From positions 558,001 through 622,000 of the forward strand of contig JABBOT010000023.1 of the NCBI GenBank assembly GCA_016165875.1: a DNA stretch of 64,000 nt, given 5' to 3'. This document shows, in pieces, positions 1 through 9,910 of the stretch. The translations under genes and the position numbers were made by a program. The number at the start of each line of letters is the position of its first letter. Within the stretch, counting starts at the first letter, position 1. Origin of the DNA: Acanthopleura granulata. Lineage: Eukaryota > Mollusca > Polyplacophora > Chitonida > Chitonidae. The notes under the pieces are model-generated. The model searched no databases, was not told the origin of the DNA, and saw only the letters and a program-made list of their open reading frames with translations.

Positions 1-380
1 TTTGAGACATTTTTCTTCATATGACAGAACATCAGGCACATCAGGTGCATCAGCTGAAAGGTAATTTGCTCGCACGTCACATTTTTTTCTGTCCAAATAA
101 TCTCCAGGAAATTGTTGTTATGAATGCTACATTTCAAGTCAATCAGATGTGACGTTCTGAAGAACGTCTCCCAAAAGTTCTCCTAACAACCTAATATAGG
201 CCACATAACTGAGGACACCCAATTCTTTACGCGCAAAAGACAATCCTCAGGCCTACGACCTACCTACATAAGCCGTTTAATTTTAGGTGCAGAAATTTTT
301 CAATTTTTGAAAATCATAAAAAATGGCAAACATTTCTGGCATGTCCTACTTTTGGTTTGTTGACGTCACTCTTCTTTCTT
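1..380. other. non-coding flank
   Basis: AT-rich DNA with no supported gene. A perfect palindromic TGACGTCA (CRE-type site) lies at 361-368, directly before a short tandem repeat. Nothing else shows that it is a promoter. Confidence 0.5.
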
Positions 381-475
381 CTTGCCTTGGGATGGGGGAA
401 AATTTGGCAAAATTTGTCTCCTTGCCTTGGGATGGAGCAAAATTTGGCAAGATTTGTCTCCTTGCCTAGGGATGA
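381..475. repeat. 40 bp tandem repeat, about 2.4 copies
   Basis: The word CTTGCCTTGGGATGG recurs at 381 and 421 and, with changes, at 461, giving a 40 bp period. The small open frame across it is a product of the repeat. Confidence 0.8.
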
Positions 476-3126
476 TGTTAGGCCTTAAGACTGCATCTCT
501 AGCTTTATTGGTTAAGGGCATATATCAACTTCCAGTTTTGAGATTGTCAATCACAGTTTTCCAAAAACTGCATCTTTAGACTCGGCGTATAAAACTGCAG
601 CAGATAGGACTATTTTTGGTCACATGACATATTGACCCAATAAGGAGAACGGAGAAAGTTGTCATGAACAAACTGAACATATCCAGACTTTGTGTAACTA
701 CAGTTTAAATTTCACCTGCAGGGTCATGTCTGGTATCTTCAGCATGATGTTCCAGTGACAGCAGCACTTTGGCAGCATGGGCTCGCCATGCCACAAGAAG
801 ACACACTGTATGCACACACCAGATGGACTCCTTGTTGTCATATGACTGAAACATTATTAAGTATGACATGCAACCCCAAGCATTCAGTCACTCGCTCTAT
901 TTGGTTTTATTTTGCTGTTATTAGTTACATTTGTTTTAAACTTTAATAACCTTTGTATTCTGAAACAGATGAAAGTAAATTTGAATCTTTTCACTGGGGA
1001 AACCAAGAAACTGCTTAATCAAAATGGATCCTTCGTTCTAATGTGTAACATGACAAATGCAGACAGGAAGAAGCATTTTATCATGTATACTTATCTCTTA
1101 CATGTTATATACCTTAAAAAAAATCAGCACACAAAATTCCAACTGATTTGTACAGAACATCTAGATTAATTTTTTCTTTTAACAGCAATTTAGTAGGATG
1201 ATTCACGTGCACGTTTCAAGTTATTTCCTGACTGATCAATGTTGACATCTATTAGACTTGTATGCAATGATATGGGACTTGAATCAAAATCTTTATGAAA
1301 TAGACTTGAAAAAAATGACCCAAATACTATTACATTCTCAAGAAGAAATGTACAACCAGTGCTTCTCATTTATTAATATTTGAGCTGGGAAAATTAAAAT
1401 TGAAAAACAATGGTTTAAGTGTCTTCTGAATCCTTCATCCACATACTTTTGGTACAAACATCAATATAAAATCAATATTAAATAATATCATTTTTAAAAA
1501 AAATTAAATACATGTATTTGTAATATTTGCCTTGCCTTGAAAAATTTCACGGCAAACCTGGGCGGAGGGACAAAAAGTAACCTTCCTCCCCCAGGTCGGA
1601 ACCTGGGGGGCAACTGTCCTCTCTGACCCCTCTTCCCCGAGTTCCACCACCAATGAAACACTATACATTCTGATGATGACATTGCAAACAAGACAAACAC
1701 ACATCTTCACTGAGTTAGAGCTGAAAAGAACATCCCCACATTCTGCTCCCAGTCTATTTCTGGTACAATGTAGCAAATTAATAACATGTACATATTACTT
1801 GCCTCCCTGTTTCATGCAGCCATGTGTACATAATTCTTTATTAAGCTGATTTTACATTGATCTCCCTGATGTGTATGAGACAAACATTCCTATGCAGGTA
1901 TGTATATATACAAGGGTTCATTAGGGTTAAAACGGCTTGACTGGATGGAGGCTGAGATCAACCCCTTAGCTACCAAACTGCTGTGGTGTCCATGTACATG
2001 TTCATGTAGCCCATGCAGAGCAACACTCATTAGGCCAGCCATCCAACAGCAGAATCCACTTTGGCTAAAAGTTCTATTATGCTGCCTAGGTCAGATCTGC
2101 AGTAATGGTTTCCTGGCTGTGAAAGCTGTCCTCTGTGGAGAACCATAAATCCATCGTGGTCACCTGGCTAACCAACCTCACTCACAGGAGACTGTAGCTG
2201 TAAAGTCCATGTTCGTTTTATGGTTTATCACTGAGTCATGTGACGCCGCAGGTTATAGTTGTAACCTGCAGTTGTGACATCACTGGTCATTTTGACAGTT
2301 GATGGTTGGAGATATCTAAGAACCATCACCATTCTATTTGAATAAAGCTATCGATACATGTTTACATGCTGTGTTGATTTTATTCCACATCAAGACCCAA
2401 AGGATGATATTATTCCATATAAAGACCCTAAGGAGGATTAGGCCACTATTAATTAATTCTCTGGTTCTCATGACCAGGGGTGCAGAAAAGTCCAGTGAGG
2501 TGTGAGATGATCATTGATTATTCGAGTATCTGTAAAATGTACAGAGAACGGGAACTGCTTGATGTACAATTCATAAACTTCCTTAAATCTATGCTAATAA
2601 TATGAAACCAGGACATTCTTATAATCTCAATGTTTTTTTTTTATTTTTATTCATAATAAAAAGTAAAAATATATAATTATTTGTTCATCAACACTGGCCT
2701 AAAATAAATATATCTTTGTAATATTAATATCAAGGTTTAAAAGAAAAGAACATATTTATACAACCTAAACCTTAAATGAAAGAGCTATACAAACTGTGGA
2801 ATACTATTTTTTTTACACTTTTTAAAGGTTTCGTAAAAGAGACAAACTGTTTTAAACATTGTCATTTTTTACAAATCCACTTATTCGGGGCACATAGAAA
2901 GTCCCGCCATGTTTCAGGCTTGTCCAATGAAAACGTTCCTTTCCTCCTCTTGAATATTCATTGTGACATCACTGTGCTTAAGGTTTTACTCCAACCATTT
3001 AATTAACATGCATTTCCAGTCTCAGCTAAATATGTTCGTACATCGTGATAATAGTGGATTTTAAGTTCTATTAAAACCAACTCTAGAAAGGAAGAGTTTG
3101 AGATGTACTAGAGGGCCACATCATGC
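476..3126. other. no recognisable gene; SINE-tail-like relic and GC-rich hairpin
   Basis: Non-coding by inspection. Around 815-905 the sequence (CATATGACTGAAACATTATT, then an ACCCCAAGCATTCAGTCACTC-like run) resembles the 3' tail of a common molluscan short repeat. The open frame at 755-946 is therefore best explained as repeat-derived. A perfect 9 bp stem with a CGGA loop lies at 1588-1609, in a local GC-rich patch. Confidence 0.45.
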
Positions 3127-3363
3127 CTATATGTGTGGCTGCAGGCTGCCAAAATGTGTCTGATTTGCGATGTCCTGAAGGCAGAGAGCACAACCTGTTC
3201 TTTCACAGACTGCCCGCTGCCCACTAACTTGAGTTGGATGCATGGTCAGTCGAACTACTGCTCTCAGACCCACTCCTCTGCAATTAAACTGGTAGCCTAG
3301 TAAGCCAAAGCTACATTCACTACCATCAGAACTAGAGCTGGGGTCCCCACTGAAGCCCTCCAT
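3127..3363 (-). other. unassigned 78-codon open frame
   Basis: The minus-strand frame has a mixed, protein-like composition, with a serine/aspartate-rich start and several cysteines in the second half. I recognise no family. The frame upstream of the ATG is closed by a TAA next to an A10 run, and no convincing splice acceptor is visible. It could be a terminal exon or chance. Confidence 0.15.
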
Positions 3364-3735
3364 TATGTCATCTACATGATTTTTTTTTTACCTTCAAAGA
3401 CAGAAGGCCTACTTTGTAAAGCTAAGCACAATAATGTAAGCCATCTGTTAATATGGCAGCCTAAAAGGGCTTCTCAGTCTTGGATGTTTAACTATTAAAT
3501 ACTCAAATAACAAGCATTTAAGCCGGAAAATTGAGATTTTTTATATTTAACCATAAGTAAAGCTCTTTCTTTTAAGGCATAGGTTGTACAAATGTATTCT
3601 TTTCTTGTAACATCCATTTAAGTCAGTACGTGTATGTAATATGAAAGTCATCTGCATTATACATAAACTGTATATCAAAATATTAAGTCTTTGAGATCCC
3701 AAGTAATTGACTGATATAAATTTCTTGCATTATGC

Positions 3736-4470
3736 ACAAACATCCATGTTTGTTTTGTCGAAAGGACACAAATAAAAATACTGAATCACCAAGTTATTTC
3801 TGACATTACAAATTGTTGATTAGTTTTAATTTAAAAACTAAATAAAACCAATTTCATATATTGATAAACATTTACCTAAATGAATCACTTAAAATAACGA
3901 GACTCTCACATGACTAGGTCTTCTGACTACCCTAAATCTTTAACAGGTCTAGAACTACAAACATCCATTCTATGTTTGTTTTGTCACAATTACACAAATA
4001 AAATTACAGAATCATCAAGATATCATCTCTGACATCAGAAGTTGTTGATTAGTTTAAATTCAAAAACTAAATAAAACCAGTTTTATATTGTGTATGAACA
4101 TTTACAAAAGTTATCCACTTCTATTTATTTATTTATTTGATTGGTGTTTTACACCGTACTCAATATTTCACTTATATGTCGGCGGCCAGCATTATGGTGG
4201 GAGGAAACCAGGCAGAGCCCGGGGGGAAACCCACGACCATCCGCAGGTTACTGGCAGACCTTCCCACGTACGGACGGAGAGGAAGCCAGCATGAGCTGGA
4301 CTTGAACTCACAGCGACCACATTGGTGGGAGGCTTCGGGTCATTGTGCTGCAATAGCACGCTATCCGCTGAGCCACGGAGGCCCCCTATCCACTTCTACG
4401 AAAGAGACTCTCACATGACCAGATGTTCTAACTACCCTATAAATTCTTCAGCAGGCCTAGAACTACTGAC
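3736..4470. repeat. 221 bp tandem duplication, second copy split by a SINE
   Basis: Copy 1 starts at 3736 and copy 2 at 3957; both begin ACAAACATCC. The shared order is CATCC...TTTGTTTTGTC, then TTGTTGATTAGTTT, then AAACTAAATAAAACCA. GAGACTCTCACATGAC follows at 3899 in copy 1 and at 4404 in copy 2. The extra distance in copy 2 equals the inserted SINE plus its target duplication. The copies differ at scattered bases, so the duplication is not recent. Confidence 0.8.
4124..4386 (-). mobile_element. full-length tRNA-derived SINE (family A) with 12 bp target-site duplication
   Basis: Read on the minus strand, the element starts GCCTCCGTGGCTCAG (A-box-like), has a B-box-like GAGTTCAAGTCC and a conserved central/3' domain (CATAATGCTGGCCGCCG, AAGTGAAATATT, GAGTACGG), and ends in ATTT/AAAT repeats. 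The 12 bp sequence TATCCACTTCTA flanks it perfectly at 4112-4123 and 4387-4398, the signature of LINE-assisted retrotransposition. The 3' domain resembles the deeply conserved animal SINE domain described as Nin-type, but that name is from memory and unaligned. Confidence 0.9.
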
Positions 4471-5159
4471 TAGATTGGGGAAGGTTTTCTGCTTTACTTT
4501 CCCTTTTTCTTTTATTCTGACACAGGTTCTACAAAGTGGGAAGCAATTGAGAGGATGGGTCAGTTTTCTTGCCACAGTGACAGCATACCTCACACCAATG
4601 TGCACAGCTATAATAGAGTAATGGATATTTTCTACTGCTGATACTTTGATTTTGAGAACAACAGTCTAAGTTTGTCACATTCGAAGCAGTTTGTAAACAC
4701 CTTAACATTGTTAAGACTTTGGAGAAGTGGGTTAAACGGGATACCATGACCTTGTGAGCTTTTTGTTTTTAAGGAGGGCACATGCTCTTCTGTTGTTTCA
4801 GCGCCATATACCTAATCAAAGCTTTTCTCATGCGACTCATTTTTAGGCATTGGATCAGGTATGTGATGCAAGTTTTGTGCCTTGTCTGCTAGCAGTCTGA
4901 ACAGTTTGTTACAAATTTCACAGCCAGTACCACCATCCTCACTTCTTGTAAGAACATAAATAAGTTCTTTCTTTACAACAGTGGGAGAGTACCTGTTTCA
5001 GAATCGAACACTGTGGGAGATCAGCAACTGTTTGATGGGTTTGCAGCCAAGTGCAGCTTTAATAGTATAAAGAATAGGGGTTCAGGCCCAATTCACCCGC
5101 TAGGGTCCTCCCCACCCCCCTGGAGGGCCCCCAGCCCCTGTTCCGGCCAGCTATAGCCA
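4471..5159. other. no recognisable gene, left flank of the Polinton
   Basis: Mostly AT-rich, becoming GC-rich after about 5080 with an imperfect inverted repeat (GGGTCCTCC / TGGAGGGCCC) at 5102-5131. The left end of the Polinton may lie here, but no terminal inverted repeat could be matched by eye to the right side. Confidence 0.3.
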
Positions 5160-5380
5160 TATGGTGTCCAGGTACATAAATTTTTGCCAATTATCTATGT
5201 AGACAAACGGGCGTTCACATTCAGAGATCAATCCCAGACTTGTTCTGGCCATGTAGAGAATCGGGTGTTCGTGTAGGCAATTCTGGCCATGTAGAGAAAT
5301 GGGTGTTCGCGTACACAACTTATTGCCAAATATCCTTGTAGACAAATGGGCGTTCACATTCACAGATAACTGGCATAGGC
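5160..5380. repeat. degenerate ~40 bp direct repeats at the left edge of the Polinton
   Basis: Four related units share a TGTAGA-AA-GGG-GTTC core, near 5202, 5250, 5291 and 5337. The pair near 5241-5279 and 5281-5319 is the closest (TTCTGGCCATGTAGAGAA), and the outer two share GGGCGTTCACATTCA. Subterminal direct repeats are common in large DNA transposons, so this may be part of the left terminal region. Confidence 0.6.
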
Positions 5381-5394
5381 CAACCAACCCTCTG

Positions 5395-5610
5395 TTAGAG
5401 ACCAAACAGAAACATAACATAGCTCGCAAGACATTTTACCACAAGATCAAGACTTACCACAACAGCTCCAGGAGGGCCAGCTTGAGCTGGGACTTGGTGA
5501 AGGTGCGCTTTGCCCAAATGCGGGAGCGGCTCGAGGCGGTGGGCTGCCAGTTCGACAACGCTTACCGTAAGCCCACAAGCGGTACATTCCTCCAATGCCA
5601 CCCCACTTGA
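5395..5610 (+). other. possible coding remnant at the left end of the Polinton, function unknown
   Basis: The plus frame is open and its C-terminal part has a balanced, charged composition (about residues 45-103 of a frame that starts at 5299), including SWDLVKVRF and MRERLEAV. The first part is translated from the direct repeats and is not credible. The opposite strand is also open here (5757-5395), so the coding strand is uncertain. A TATA-like TATATATA lies at 5704-5711, downstream of this frame. No family recognised. Confidence 0.2.
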
Positions 5611-5846
5611 TAGCCCTACTTCTATGACGTAAACAGCTCGCGTGGGAGCCACTTGACATACATAGCTGGCGAGACCACTTGACACACTTAAATTACAGTG
5701 GGCTATATATATCCTGTATCGCACAACAACTTTTCGAGGCCGCACAGCTAACTCCATTCAGCATGGTTATCGCTGTGCAATACATGCCGGCAAGAGCGTG
5801 ACATTTTCTTAGGCGGGACAAGTTTTGTGTGGCACAGCAAAGCACG

Positions 5847-5902
5847 CAAAATTAAAACCCTACAGAACTCCCTCTCTGGAGTCCTGTAGGGTTTGAATTT
5901 TG
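5847..5902. terminator. long near-perfect hairpin between Polinton gene blocks
   Basis: Two 25 nt arms, at 5847-5871 and 5878-5902, pair with only two mismatches around a 6 nt CTCTCT loop; the inner stem reads ACCCTACAG / CTGTAGGGT. It sits 22 bp past the stop codon of the minus-strand frame that ends at 5924. A role in ending transcription or in RNA 3' processing is inference. It could also be a tiny inverted-repeat insertion. Confidence 0.6.
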
Positions 5903-5923
5903 TTCACTTACCTGAATCACTTC

Positions 5924-6121
5924 TTAGTCTAGGTCTGGTTTACCAGATTGAATTAGATCATTTATTTTATCTCTGAGTATGGACATTTCGTATGTCTGGT
6001 CTTGAATAGTGTTGTAAAGTTTGTACACAATATACATAGCTGCACCCCACCTGACTCCAACTGAGGTCATAATGAGTATATTGGATAAGGGCGATGGACA
6101 TATCTTATAGCCGCTTTCCAA
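5924..6121 (-). pseudogene. small membrane/coiled protein remnant of the Polinton
   Basis: A 65-codon minus-strand frame with a hydrophobic stretch around residues 13-35 (ending WGAAMYIVYKLY) and then a charged, helix-prone tail ending SGKPDLD. The layout suggests a one-pass membrane anchor followed by an amphipathic helix. It follows the larger minus-strand gene ending at 6194 and precedes the hairpin at 5847-5902, so it would be the last gene of that block. Its true start is unclear, since an in-frame ATG is only one candidate. No function can be assigned. Confidence 0.35.
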
Positions 6122-6193
6122 GTAATACTACAAGTATATCGAGCTCTGGTATCCCACCTCTCTGTCGAGAAGTTCAACTGGCAGACGTTTTTT

Positions 6194-6780
6194 TCATGAA
6201 AGATGCACAAGCTTCAGACCCTGCTGCACTAACTCCTCCCTCGTTTTCTTATCTAATGAAATCAAGTTATGTGCTGTACCGACTTGAGCCTGTTGTTTCA
6301 TTTCTCAACATTTTTCAACTTCACTGAGTATTAACCGAAACTTGGTGTTCAACATCTTACCGTCAATCAGCGCTGTAGAGACGTGGTCAGTTATTGAATT
6401 AAGCTTACTCTCAGCCAGTAAGCAAATTTCATTGTGTTTCTTACCTTGGAAACTTACCCACCCCACTTAGAGGGCCGCAGGCTAAGGTCACACCTTCAAT
6501 GCTTATAGCTATAGGCTCTGCAATTATCGTGGACAACACTAGGACACCTGTGACGCCCAGATACATACTGGCAGTGAGTAGCAAGGTATCAATACCATCA
6601 ACGGCATTGACTGTCCTGTGGTATTTTTTGTACAGCACGGCTCTGGCATCTCTCTCGTCTTCTAACTCTTTTTTCAGAGTGCTAATATGTTGTAATCTAT
6701 ACTCGTGCGGAGCCGTCAGTCGTGGGGGGGGGGGCAGATGAATCTAATGCTGGACCTATTGCTGGATACAGTTGCGCCAT
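6194..6780 (-). pseudogene. conserved Polinton-associated protein of unknown function, frameshifted
   Basis: The ATG at 6780 has an A at -3 and a G at +4, and opens MAQLYPAIGP followed by a proline run encoded by a C11 tract (6724-6734). Beyond the tract the convincing frame is out of phase, so the tract has gained or lost bases. The protein then has a charged helix (KKELEDERDAR), a conserved-looking KKYHRTVNAVDG, a long glycine/alanine-rich hydrophobic stretch (two membrane-type helices, about 6470-6590) and a second charged helical part down to 6194. A second frameshift lies near 6450 and a TGA near 6303. I associate this protein type with invertebrate Polinton-like elements, but its function is unknown to me. 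Confidence 0.6.
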
Positions 6781-6857
6781 CCTTATGTAGATGCCGTTAG
6801 AATGTTTAATTCTAAATCCGATATGGATTTTAAACTTTACTGTTTCAACTGAATGCC

Positions 6858-7085
6858 ATGACACTGTCTAACATTTTTTTAATCCTATTAGCTCTCGGAA
6901 GTATTTTTATGACTATAGTTACGCTTTTACCGACATGCTCTTTCAGCCATTTGATCTTCAAGCCAGGAAGGATGTGGAAGGGCTGTATGGGTTATGACCC
7001 AATATCCAGAATGATTATGGTGCCTGGGGGAACCTCGCCGACAGGAAATGGTGTGTTGATATCGAGGTACCTGGACCTCTTCTGA
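6858..7085 (+). other. possible small membrane protein, or antisense of a minus-strand coding remnant
   Basis: The plus frame starts with a strongly hydrophobic N-terminus (MTLSNIFLILLALGSIFMTI), like a signal anchor, and lies head to head with the minus gene starting at 6780. After about residue 40 it loses protein character. Part of this stretch is overlapped by an open minus frame (about 7195 down to a stop at 6992) that reads more like protein, with TAYLSYTARED and PFPVGEVPPG. One or both may be Polinton remnants. No family assigned. Confidence 0.2.
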
Positions 7086-7348
7086 TCATATGGCCTCCTT
7101 CCGGCAGCATCCTCACGAGCCGTGTATGAGAGGTAAGCCGTACCGCCATTAAAATCCATCCATCCACCCCTTGCCCTTCAAGATCTGCCAGATGCGATAA
7201 GACTAGGCTAGTGCAACTAGGGCCCTCTGGGTCCTTTACGTCGACGAATGTGTAAAGTTATGGTTAAGTATGTTGTATCTACAGGTTGGCCGGAAATATT
7301 TAATAGCTTTATAATAAGCCCCGGAACAAGGCCATGTAATCTATTACC

Positions 7349-8391
7349 ATGTCAGTGAAGAATATTCGAGTCAAGAGATTGAGGAGGCGAGTGAAATCCT
7401 GGTGACAGATCCCAGCCTGATCAACTCGTCGGGTTGCTTTCGATGCAACTTTTCAAAAGGTACTTGAATACTACACCTTACCAAAAATCAACAGCAACAC
7501 ATTGGTCAAGAAATGGCACACGCATCCGATGGTGTGGTGGCAGACCCAACTCAATTTCGCCGTACAGTGCGCCACAACCGGTTGTGGGGTGTCAAATAAA
7601 AATCACCTCATAGCTGACACACAACTAAGCAACTCTGTATTCCACTTCCACATGTAGTATCAAGTGTGCCGTATTCTGGAAGAGATAAGGAACCACTCAG
7701 GCACAACGATGCATGGAGTCAGACAATCCCTACGACCAGACGCAATACGAGTGAATTTGCAATGAGTTTCAGGTCCCCCCAGGCACAGATTGGCGAGAAA
7801 AAAGAAGTGGAAACGATAGGTCAGGCGTGGCTTATTATTATGTCACAGGGACAAGATACGTGAAATCGCATTACGACTACGATCCTGCCGCATGTCATTC
7901 CAGCGAACACCGGACAAATTTCACATCAATTTCATCTCGCAAGGCAGTGAGGTCGATCATGCTTGGGCCTTCTTGATCCTCGACAAATCTGAAGGGTTTA
8001 CCCAGGCAGGCGGTGAACGCGTGAATGACACCATTCGGACTTATGTTTGGGCAATCTTTGGAGCACAGACACAAACAGTATTTTGGCACGGAAGGCATGG
8101 CATTCGACGCGCAGAAGCAGTTCGTACCAAATATCGAAGACGCCATACCAAGACCTGTTGACCTTCCCTTGACCATAGAGCTGTACCAGAACGTCGTCAG
8201 GTACACCCGCTCCAAGGTGGATTATGCGTTTGGTGTGGGTCTGTACATGGCACCCAGCAATATGGACCTGCAAATCAGAAAAATCAGTGGCTATAACGAG
8301 ATCGTCATAGTCACAAGAAACCAGAAACTCAGGGTAAACGGACACGTAAACTTGCCTTCGGCATTTCATGCGCAGGCAGCTACCGGGACTA
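7349..8391 (+). pseudogene. large conserved Polinton-associated protein, function unknown, broken by several frameshifts
   Basis: The frame begins with a basic peptide at the ATG at 7349 (IRVKRLRRRVKSW) and has stops near 7403 and 7413. It then runs through KVLEYYTLPKIN and a tryptophan-rich HPMVWWQTQLNF to 7745. The frame shifts near 7746 (readable as NEFQVPPGTDWR and a tyrosine-rich VAYYYVTGTRYV), again near 7892 (DKSEGFTQAGGE, NDTIRTYVWAI), and again near 8060, where GMAFDAQKQFVPN and the LYMAPSNMDL region follow up to about 8390. Each segment is clearly protein-like and on the same strand, so this is one decayed gene of at least 340 codons. A structural (virion) role would fit its place among capsid genes, but that is inference. 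Confidence 0.6.
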
Positions 8392-8406
8392 GGGAGACAA
8401 GCATCG

Positions 8407-9000
8407 TTAAGCCGCAGCCAGCTGCAGTACCCATACCAACTCCAATAGTACCGAGACCAGGACCCAAGTATTTTCGGCAGCCCAGTTCACGGCCTTGTCT
8501 AAAGCGCTGAGGAGCCAAGAGACGATGCTCCCTATAATACTTGGGAGAGCCGCTGTGGCTTTACCGGCGAGCTTAGCTAGAACCCTACAGAGGGCCCGCA
8601 GGTGCTTTTTTTACCCACACCTTCACACCGCCCTTGTCGGTTGGCCTAGGAGGTGGTGTTGGAGGCGCTGGCGCTGTAGAGCCCCCAGTAAGCATAAGTA
8701 CCAGGGTCAACACGTTAAAACCCAACGCAGTTAGGATGCTGGCTACTGTGACCCCCTGTTCATAGAACAAAGTCCAAAGGCGTTCGGCAAGAGTTGTGTC
8801 CTCACAAAAAATACAGTTGATCGTTTCCCTGATCCAATTGATTTGCAAGCGCAGGGCTTCAGGGCTCACAGAGGAAGCCTCAAGGCGAGCCTCTCTTTCA
8901 TCCTGAAGGTCTTGGAATCGCTCCGCAATGCAGCGCCTAGAGAACTCATTGAAAGCCTCAAGTTTTCTAATTTCCCAAAACAATGTGCTCGTCCAGTGCA
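8407..9000 (-). pseudogene. conserved Polinton-associated hydrophobic protein, function unknown, one frameshift
   Basis: Segment one (about 8983 down to 8585) has a charged helical start (RKLEAFNEF, LQDEREARLEAS), a conserved-looking centre with two cysteines (INCIFCEDTTLAERL), then a membrane-type stretch (ASILTALGFNVLTLVLML) and a proline-rich linker. It meets a TAG near 8586. A +1 frame continues immediately with an alanine/lysine helix and a tryptophan-bearing hydrophobic end, stopping at 8407. Both frames are protein-like, so a small indel near 8590-8600 broke one gene. I recognise this protein type from other invertebrate Polinton-like elements, where it is common and uncharacterised. 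It may be membrane-active or structural, but this is not shown. Its 3' end is 16 bp from the plus-strand gene ending near 8391. Confidence 0.6.
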
Positions 9001-9388
9001 GTCAGTTTAGCAAGGTTGTTTGTGACCTCGACTCTGATGGTCTGCAGTGCCTTATCAAGCTCACGCAGCTCGCTGAGGTTCAGTGGGGTATCACCAAGTG
9101 TGCGGAGGGTCCTCTTTATCTGAGAATCAGCGTCGTTTCTATTGCTGTGACCACATCAGATGCCACTTGACCTAGGTCTTGTAGTTCCACATTCTCTACT
9201 GCAGCTGCAGCTCCACCTAGGTCATCCTTAGCTTTCTGAAGAGTGACCACAGAATTTGGTGGCAGCTTGCCTCGCTCCCAGACAACAAAGCCAAGTTCAT
9301 CCCGCACGAAACCCACCTCAAAATGCCTCTCCAGTGTCGATTGGCTTGCCTGTACTTTGCTGATAATCTCAAAGTTGGAATAAGCCAT
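8987..9388 (-). pseudogene. Polinton-associated small protein with coiled-coil C-terminus, frameshifted
   Basis: ATG at 9388 opens MAYSNFEIISKVQ; the first 70-80 residues include ERHFEVGFVRDELGFVVWER. The annotated frame stops near 9116, but another minus frame from about 9128 continues with heptad-like leucines (LNLSELRELDKALQTI, TNNLAKLTALDEHI) down to a TAG near 8987, so one indel near 9125 is likely. The predicted C-terminus is a coiled coil. Its end overlaps the start of the next minus gene, compatible with a compact viral gene block. No family or function recognised. Confidence 0.5.
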
Positions 9389-9401
9389 AAGGTGTAGTCA
9401 A

Positions 9402-9505
9402 TTATAGACCAGCTCGAAATCAGAATAATGTCTTCCCGCAGCCGGGGTCACCCCATACTGTTCCTCAATGGCCTTAAAATAGTCATCTATGGCTGTCCAC
9501 ACGAG
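9402..9505 (-). pseudogene. C-terminal remnant of another minus-strand Polinton protein
   Basis: A short open stretch reads DDYFKAIEEQYGV and GRHYSDFELVYN, then a stop at about 9402, 14 bp before the ATG at 9388. It is too short for the ORF size cutoff but protein-like, and it sits where a further minus-strand gene would be expected. The upstream part is missing or scrambled where the plus-strand capsid region begins. Confidence 0.3.
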
Positions 9506-9534
9506 CACACGCGCAAATCATTGTGTGTTTCCCT

Positions 9535-9910
9535 CTCTTTGGCTGGGCTGCTCCACTCCGGCTATCGCAGCCACCTATGGCAACCGATACTACATCCCCC
9601 TCGACTTCTAGCTGCTGCAGAGCCATATGCCATTCTACCTGTCGGCCCTGGGGGACAGGCTCGGATACAAGTTAGCTTTCAACTACAGCTGCGCAATCCA
9701 GGCCACAGGGGACAATGATGACCTGGTAGCAACCCGTTACACCACTGACAACATCAGCCTCGGGTACAACATGGTCACCCAGCCCAAGCTCACCCGGATG
9801 ATCCGTAACCAGTACGCCGACCGCCTGGCAATACTGTATGACCGAGTGCTCCCGTGCCACATTATCCGCTGTAACAAGAGCGATACCCTGTGGAACAAGG
9901 TGGCCTTGGT
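9535..9910 (+). pseudogene. probable hexon-like major capsid protein fragment (Polinton)
   Basis: The frame reads YGNRYYIPLDF, a TAG near 9609, then HMPFYLSALGDRLGYKL and a beta-rich run with NISLGYNMVTQP and NQYADRLAILYDRV. This pattern matches my knowledge of the double-jelly-roll major capsid protein of animal Polintons/adintoviruses, which forms the shell of the virion. Only ~125 codons of a protein usually several hundred residues long are present. The 5' part is missing and protein character is lost after about 9895, so this is an internally deleted fragment. It heads the plus-strand block that leads to the ATPase and integrase. The capsid call rests on recalled similarity, not an alignment. 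Confidence 0.5.

Noticed and set aside
755..946. Possible exon after a CACCTGCAG acceptor at 724
   Set aside because: The 3' half resembles the tail of a dispersed short repeat, and the reading frame shows no protein family.
1588..1609. GC-rich 9 bp hairpin as a structural RNA gene
   Set aside because: Too short and isolated, with no flanking conserved structure or polymerase III boxes.
4088..4418. Open frames of 68-93 codons on the plus strand
   Set aside because: They are translations of the antisense strand of a SINE; the same peptides recur at 35393-35643 and 62183-62483.
8585..8734. Plus-strand frame at 8495-8734
   Set aside because: It lies antisense to the conserved minus-strand Polinton protein and is rich in arginine and cysteine as expected of a shadow frame.
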